From: Gammaproteobacteria bacterium
GTDB taxonomy: Bacteria > Pseudomonadota > Gammaproteobacteria > Steroidobacterales > SZUA-146
Reading direction: 5' to 3'
Assembly (NCBI GenBank): GCA_013002925.1
Contig: JABDLQ010000400.1
Span: 1-10,112, forward strand
DNA: 10,112 nucleotides
Shown here: piece by piece, positions 7,402 through 10,112 of the stretch
Numbering within the stretch: the first letter of the stretch is position 1
Layout of the letters: every line of letters begins with the position of its first letter
Made by a program: the position numbers and the translations under genes
The notes under the pieces: generated by a model
Told to the model about the DNA's origin: nothing
What the model saw: only the letters and a program-made list of their open reading frames with translations
Databases searched by the model: none

Positions 7402-7883
7402 GTCGCATTGCGGTGATCGCAGCGGTCGCCAAAAACGGCGTCATCGGGAACGCGGGCAAATTACCCTGGCGTCTGCGCGCTGACCTGCAGTGGTTCAAAC
7501 GGTGCACAGTGGGTCACACCGTGGTGATGGGTCGCAAGACTTTTGATTCGATCGGACGGGCGTTACCCGAACGGCAAAATATTGTGTTGTCGCGCCAGCA
7601 GGATCTGGAATGCGCCGGTTGCGTGGTGGTTCACGATCTGGATGCTGCTCTTGATGTGGCAACAGCCGACAGGGTGTTTGTGATCGGCGGCGCGGAACTC
7701 TACCGACTGGCGTTACCTCGAGCTGAGCAATTGTTTTTGACCGTAGTCGAGGCCAGTATCACCGGGGACACCTGGTTTCCTTTTGTTGATCTCGATGACT
7801 GGCTGGTACTGCAACGCCAATTCCAGGACGCCGACGCAGACAATCAGTATGCCTGCGAAATGCGTGAATATCAGAAACGCTGA
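7398..7883 (+). CDS. folA: Dihydrofolate reductase
   Basis: FolA reduces dihydrofolate to tetrahydrofolate with NADPH, recycling the product of ThyA and supplying one-carbon carriers. The 161-residue length is typical of chromosomal type I DHFR. The N-terminal half is canonical: AVAKNGVIGNAGKLPWRLRADLQWFK contains the active-site loop, Trp24 and the proton-donating Asp29 (Asp27 in E. coli). Then VVMGRKTFDSIGRALPERQNIVLSR gives the NADPH-binding GRKT-SIGR segment, and VFVIGGAELYRLAL carries the conserved GG pair. It starts in the ATGA overlap with thyA and ends 32 bases from the convergent NUDIX gene. It looks like the housekeeping chromosomal copy; nothing suggests a mobile, trimethoprim-resistant dfr cassette. 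Confidence 0.97.
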   Translation: MSRIAVIAAVAKNGVIGNAGKLPWRLRADLQWFKRCTVGHTVVMGRKTFDSIGRALPERQNIVLSRQQDLECAGCVVVHDLDAALDVATADRVFVIGGAELYRLALPRAEQLFLTVVEASITGDTWFPFVDLDDWLVLQRQFQDADADNQYACEMREYQKR

Positions 7884-7915
7884 CGCTCGCCCGGTCACAC
7901 CAGGCCGACTTGTTC

Positions 7916-8440
7916 TCAGGCATTGAGAGTCAGCGCCTCCAGGGTTGCTGCACGGGCAACCGGTTCAAGCACATAATCAAGCATGGCGTCGTCGTCAAAC
8001 AGATAGCGGCCGTCAAACAACTCGCCATCGAGCAGTCTTGGCAACCAGATGCGATCGTCCTCCCACATCTGGTCGTAGGGGATCGCGTCGACCGGCGTCC
8101 ATAGCGGTATCGCTTCATCCGTTTCAATTGCCGTACCGGTAAAAGCGCGACTTGAATAGACAAACACCTGCAGGGCATAGCCGCTGACAAACTGAAAGCG
8201 ATGACGCCCGCACAGCCGCGGCTGGTGTGCAATGACACCCAGTTCTTCCCGGGTTTCACGGATGGCACATTGCACGGGTGTTTCGCCAGGTTCGAGGCGC
8301 CCACCCGGGCCGTTGACTTTGCCAGCTCCCAGGCCGCGTTTTTTACGGATCAGCAGAATTTCATCGCCGTTGAGAACAAACAGCAGCGTCGCGGATTCAT
8401 CCGGAATCCAGGTGCGCCATTGTATGGTACTAAACTCCAT
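7916..8440 (-). CDS. MTH1 (NUDT1)-like NUDIX hydrolase, probable oxidised purine dNTP diphosphatase
   Basis: A 174-residue NUDIX enzyme. The NUDIX box is at residues 47-69 (GRLEPGE, then RETREELGV), with Glu62, Glu65 and Glu66 placed to bind the metal. Outside the box it resembles human MTH1/NUDT1 more than bacterial MutT. IRKKRGLGAGKVNGPGG matches MTH1's KKRGFGAGRWNGFGG with Asn43 at the MTH1 Asn33 position. ETDE-IPLW and IPYDQMWEDDRIWLPRLL give Trp126, Asp128 and Asp129 at the MTH1 Trp117, Asp119 and Asp120 positions that recognise the base. LDYVLEPV also fits the C-terminus. MTH1 Phe27 is replaced by Leu37, and about 13 residues extend past the MTH1-like end. The likely role is hydrolysis of 8-oxo-dGTP or 2-hydroxy-dATP to monophosphates; other substrates are possible. 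AAGGA lies about 10 bases before the ATG. The gene starts 30 bases after kmo on the same strand, so it is probably the last gene of that operon. Confidence 0.9.
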   Translation of the reverse strand: MEFSTIQWRTWIPDESATLLFVLNGDEILLIRKKRGLGAGKVNGPGGRLEPGETPVQCAIRETREELGVIAHQPRLCGRHRFQFVSGYALQVFVYSSRAFTGTAIETDEAIPLWTPVDAIPYDQMWEDDRIWLPRLLDGELFDGRYLFDDDAMLDYVLEPVARAATLEALTLNA

Positions 8441-8470
8441 CGACAGCGCGTCCTTGGGTTCCCGTTACCG

Positions 8471-9835
8471 TCACGCCGATTCCGGCACGTTGCCAAGCCG
8501 GGTGTCGATAAGTGTTTTGGCGCTCGCGTAGTCCACGTGATCCAGCGTGTCGTTGTCACCAATCAGCTCTTCGAGTAACTGCTCCTGAATCACACCGCGA
8601 CTTTGGGCCGTCGCGTAAGGAATATGGTGAAACATGACCATGGAATAGCGCGGAATAAAAGCTTTCGGAAAGCGCTTTTCAAGTTCCCACGACAAGGCTT
8701 TTTTCAAATGAAAGCGCGGATCGCGCACGCTTTCGCGCATCACGATGTAGTTTTCCAGCGCCAGATCGGCAATCGCATTGGCGTTGTCCAGTCGCTGCGC
8801 CTGGAACAGTGCGAAAACGCTGCGCCAGTCGACGGCGTGTGTCGATTCGCCAGCGAGCAGCCGGTCAAACACCAGGCAATCTTCAAAAGCACAATTCATC
8901 CCTTGCCCGTGAAACGGCACGATGGCATGCGCGGCATCACCAAGCAGCAACACCTTGTCGCGGCGATACCAGGGCTTGCACCGCACGGTGACCATGCGAC
9001 CGGTCGGATTGGCAAAAAATTCCGTGGCCAGATCGGGCATCAATTCGAGAGCATCGTGAAACGTGCGTGTAAAAAAGTCCGTCACAGCGTCGTGACTGTC
9101 GAGGCTGGCGAAACTGGTTTCGCCCTCACGCGGCATGAACAAGGTCACTGTAAAACTGCCATCCAGGTTGGGTAATGCAATTAACATGAACCCGCCACGA
9201 GGCCAGATGTGCAACGCATGCTTTTCGATACGGTGGTCGCCGTTTGCATCTGCCGGAATGGTGAGTTCCTTGTAACCGTGCTCAAGAAACTCCTCGGCCG
9301 AAGTAGCGCCCGGTGAGAACGCGAGCGTGCGGCGGGTCAGCGACCCGGAGCCATCGGTCGCGATCAGCGGGTGACATTCACGCTGGTACTGGTCGCCACT
9401 GACGTTGTCGCGCACGGTAATTGTCGCACTGTCAACATCAACATGACAGAGTGTCTGATTGAACGAGATTCTGACGCCATGGGCTTCGGCAGTGTCCAGC
9501 AGTAGCCTATTAAGCCCGGGCCGCGATACTGAATAAATGACTTCCTGATCGTTTTTACCATAAGGTTGCAGGTGCAGTTGATCGTTTTCATGCAGCATCC
9601 GGCCTTTCATCGTGATCAGCAAAGGCCGTACACTGTCGCCAAGACCGACCGCATCGAGGGCACGCAAGCCACGGTTTGCCAGAGCGAGGTTGATCGAGCG
9701 GCCGGCGGACAGTTTGTGACGGCGCATGTCATCACGGCGTTCAATGAGATGAACATCGAAACCACGGCGAGCCAGGTAGATCGATAGCAGCGAACCCGCC
9801 AAACCGGCACCGGCAATGGTAATAGTCTCACCCAT
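8471..9835 (-). CDS. kmo: Kynurenine 3-monooxygenase
   Basis: Kmo is a class A flavoprotein monooxygenase that uses FAD, NADPH and O2 to hydroxylate L-kynurenine to 3-hydroxykynurenine. The 454-residue protein begins METIT-like with the FAD-binding TIAGAGLAGSLLSIYLARRG (GxGxxG at 9-14) and ends the FAD fold with LLGDAAHAIVPFHGQGMNCAFED (Gly299-Asp300). KLSAGRSINLALANRG and the KGRMLH-PYG region (Arg79, Tyr92, probable kynurenine carboxylate ligands) are family-like. In the segment ALENYIVMRE the position usually held by Glu in NYIEM is Val365. The ATG at 9835 is chosen because it places GxGxxG at the expected distance from the N-terminus; the frame is open to 9907, but those 24 extra residues lie inside kynU. 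The start overlaps the kynU stop by 8 bases, with GAGAGG about 11-12 bases upstream. The C-terminal region (YSMVMFHHIPYATA) is the usual membrane-proximal part. Confidence 0.95.
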   Translation of the reverse strand: MGETITIAGAGLAGSLLSIYLARRGFDVHLIERRDDMRRHKLSAGRSINLALANRGLRALDAVGLGDSVRPLLITMKGRMLHENDQLHLQPYGKNDQEVIYSVSRPGLNRLLLDTAEAHGVRISFNQTLCHVDVDSATITVRDNVSGDQYQRECHPLIATDGSGSLTRRTLAFSPGATSAEEFLEHGYKELTIPADANGDHRIEKHALHIWPRGGFMLIALPNLDGSFTVTLFMPREGETSFASLDSHDAVTDFFTRTFHDALELMPDLATEFFANPTGRMVTVRCKPWYRRDKVLLLGDAAHAIVPFHGQGMNCAFEDCLVFDRLLAGESTHAVDWRSVFALFQAQRLDNANAIADLALENYIVMRESVRDPRFHLKKALSWELEKRFPKAFIPRYSMVMFHHIPYATAQSRGVIQEQLLEELIGDNDTLDHVDYASAKTLIDTRLGNVPESA

Positions 9836-10112
9836 GGTGGTCCAGTATCCTCTCAAGAATGTTGAGAAAACGAAGAATTTCCGTATAGCGATTGTACAGT
9901 GGCGCAAAAGCTATGCGAATCCCGTCAGGTTCGCGCCAGTCGCAAATGACGCCCGCATCGATAAGTGCCTGCTGAATATGCGGGCCACCATGCGTGATAC
10001 GCAGGGATAGCTGTGCACCGCGCTGGGTATCACCCTGGGGCGTCATGATCTGCACCTTGCCCGCAAAATTCTGCTGCAATTGTTCGATCAGAATCCGGCC
10101 CATGCGCAATGA
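9828..10112 (-). CDS. kynU: Kynureninase, C-terminal part (5' end outside window)
   Basis: KynU is a PLP enzyme of aminotransferase fold type I that cleaves 3-hydroxykynurenine (or kynurenine) to 3-hydroxyanthranilate (or anthranilate) and alanine. Only the last 94 residues are visible, and the frame is open through the right edge, so the PLP lysine and most of the active site are outside. The visible part fits the small C-terminal domain: TPQGDTQRGAQLSLRI, then ALIDAGVICDWREPDGIRIAFAPLYN-YTEILRFLNIL, matching the conserved SLR...GV--D-R-P--IR-AP-PLYN pattern. Its TGA lies inside the first codons of kmo, an 8-base overlap that points to translational coupling, and the following enzyme is its pathway partner. 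Confidence 0.92.
   Translation of the reverse strand, partial: SLRMGRILIEQLQQNFAGKVQIMTPQGDTQRGAQLSLRITHGGPHIQQALIDAGVICDWREPDGIRIAFAPLYNRYTEILRFLNILERILDHHG

Noticed and set aside
7398..7883. Possible acquired trimethoprim-resistance dfr gene
   Set aside because: It is embedded in lgt-thyA-folA by a 4-base overlap and has ordinary chromosomal FolA motifs. No integron or mobile signature is nearby.
7889..7905. Possible terminator hairpin between folA and the NUDIX gene (GCCCGGT-cac-ACCAGGC)
   Set aside because: The stem has a mismatch and a three-base loop, and no T run follows on either strand, so it is too weak to call.
9836..9907. 24-residue N-terminal extension of Kmo
   Set aside because: It lies inside the kynU coding region, and the FAD GxGxxG motif sits at the correct distance from the ATG at 9835.
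1..10112. CRISPR arrays, tRNA/rRNA genes, insertion sequences, phage or toxin-antitoxin genes
   Set aside because: I saw no spaced direct repeats, cloverleaf-like segments, transposase motifs or small paired genes, and nearly all bases are explained by conserved metabolic and protein-processing genes.

Overview
This window reads as ordinary chromosomal DNA from a gammaproteobacterium. That is an inference from the tight lgt-thyA-folA cluster, the even codon use throughout, and proteins that look proteobacterial. The exact lineage cannot be fixed from sequence alone. Coding density is very high: nine genes in four transcription blocks, two of them cut by the window edges. I see no tRNA, rRNA, insertion sequence, prophage gene, CRISPR array or long repeat.

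Layout. (1) Plus strand, 1-3581: the 3' part of a PfkB-family sugar/nucleoside kinase, overlapping by 4 bases a 951-residue exported protein. That protein carries two HtrA-type protease domains and about four PDZ domains, and it resembles yeast Nma111/Ynm3 and plant DEG7. (2) Minus strand, 5647-3587: a YyaL/SPATA20-type protein (thioredoxin-like domain plus an alpha/alpha-barrel domain), converging on the protease gene with only 5 bases between the stops. (3) Plus strand, 5798-7883: lgt, thyA and folA, joined by ATGA overlaps. They diverge from yyaL across a 150-base spacer, the only sizeable non-coding stretch, which holds a good extended -10 promoter for yyaL. (4) Minus strand, running in from the right edge to 7916: kynU (3' end only), kmo and a NUDIX hydrolase of the MTH1 type, with an 8-base kynU/kmo overlap and a 30-base kmo/NUDIX gap. 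This block converges on folA.

How the genes work together. ThyA makes dTMP and oxidises methylene-tetrahydrofolate to dihydrofolate, which FolA reduces again. Lgt lipidates prolipoproteins and is a cluster neighbour with no direct metabolic link. KynU and Kmo are successive-pathway enzymes of tryptophan (kynurenine) metabolism leading to 3-hydroxyanthranilate. The MTH1-like NUDIX enzyme behind them probably cleans oxidised purine nucleotides from the dNTP pool.

The most noteworthy item is the bacterial Nma111/DEG7-like double protease. Its first domain keeps the His-Asp-Ser triad, while all three positions are replaced in the second. I found no wholly unknown system; the remaining findings are smaller points worth checking.
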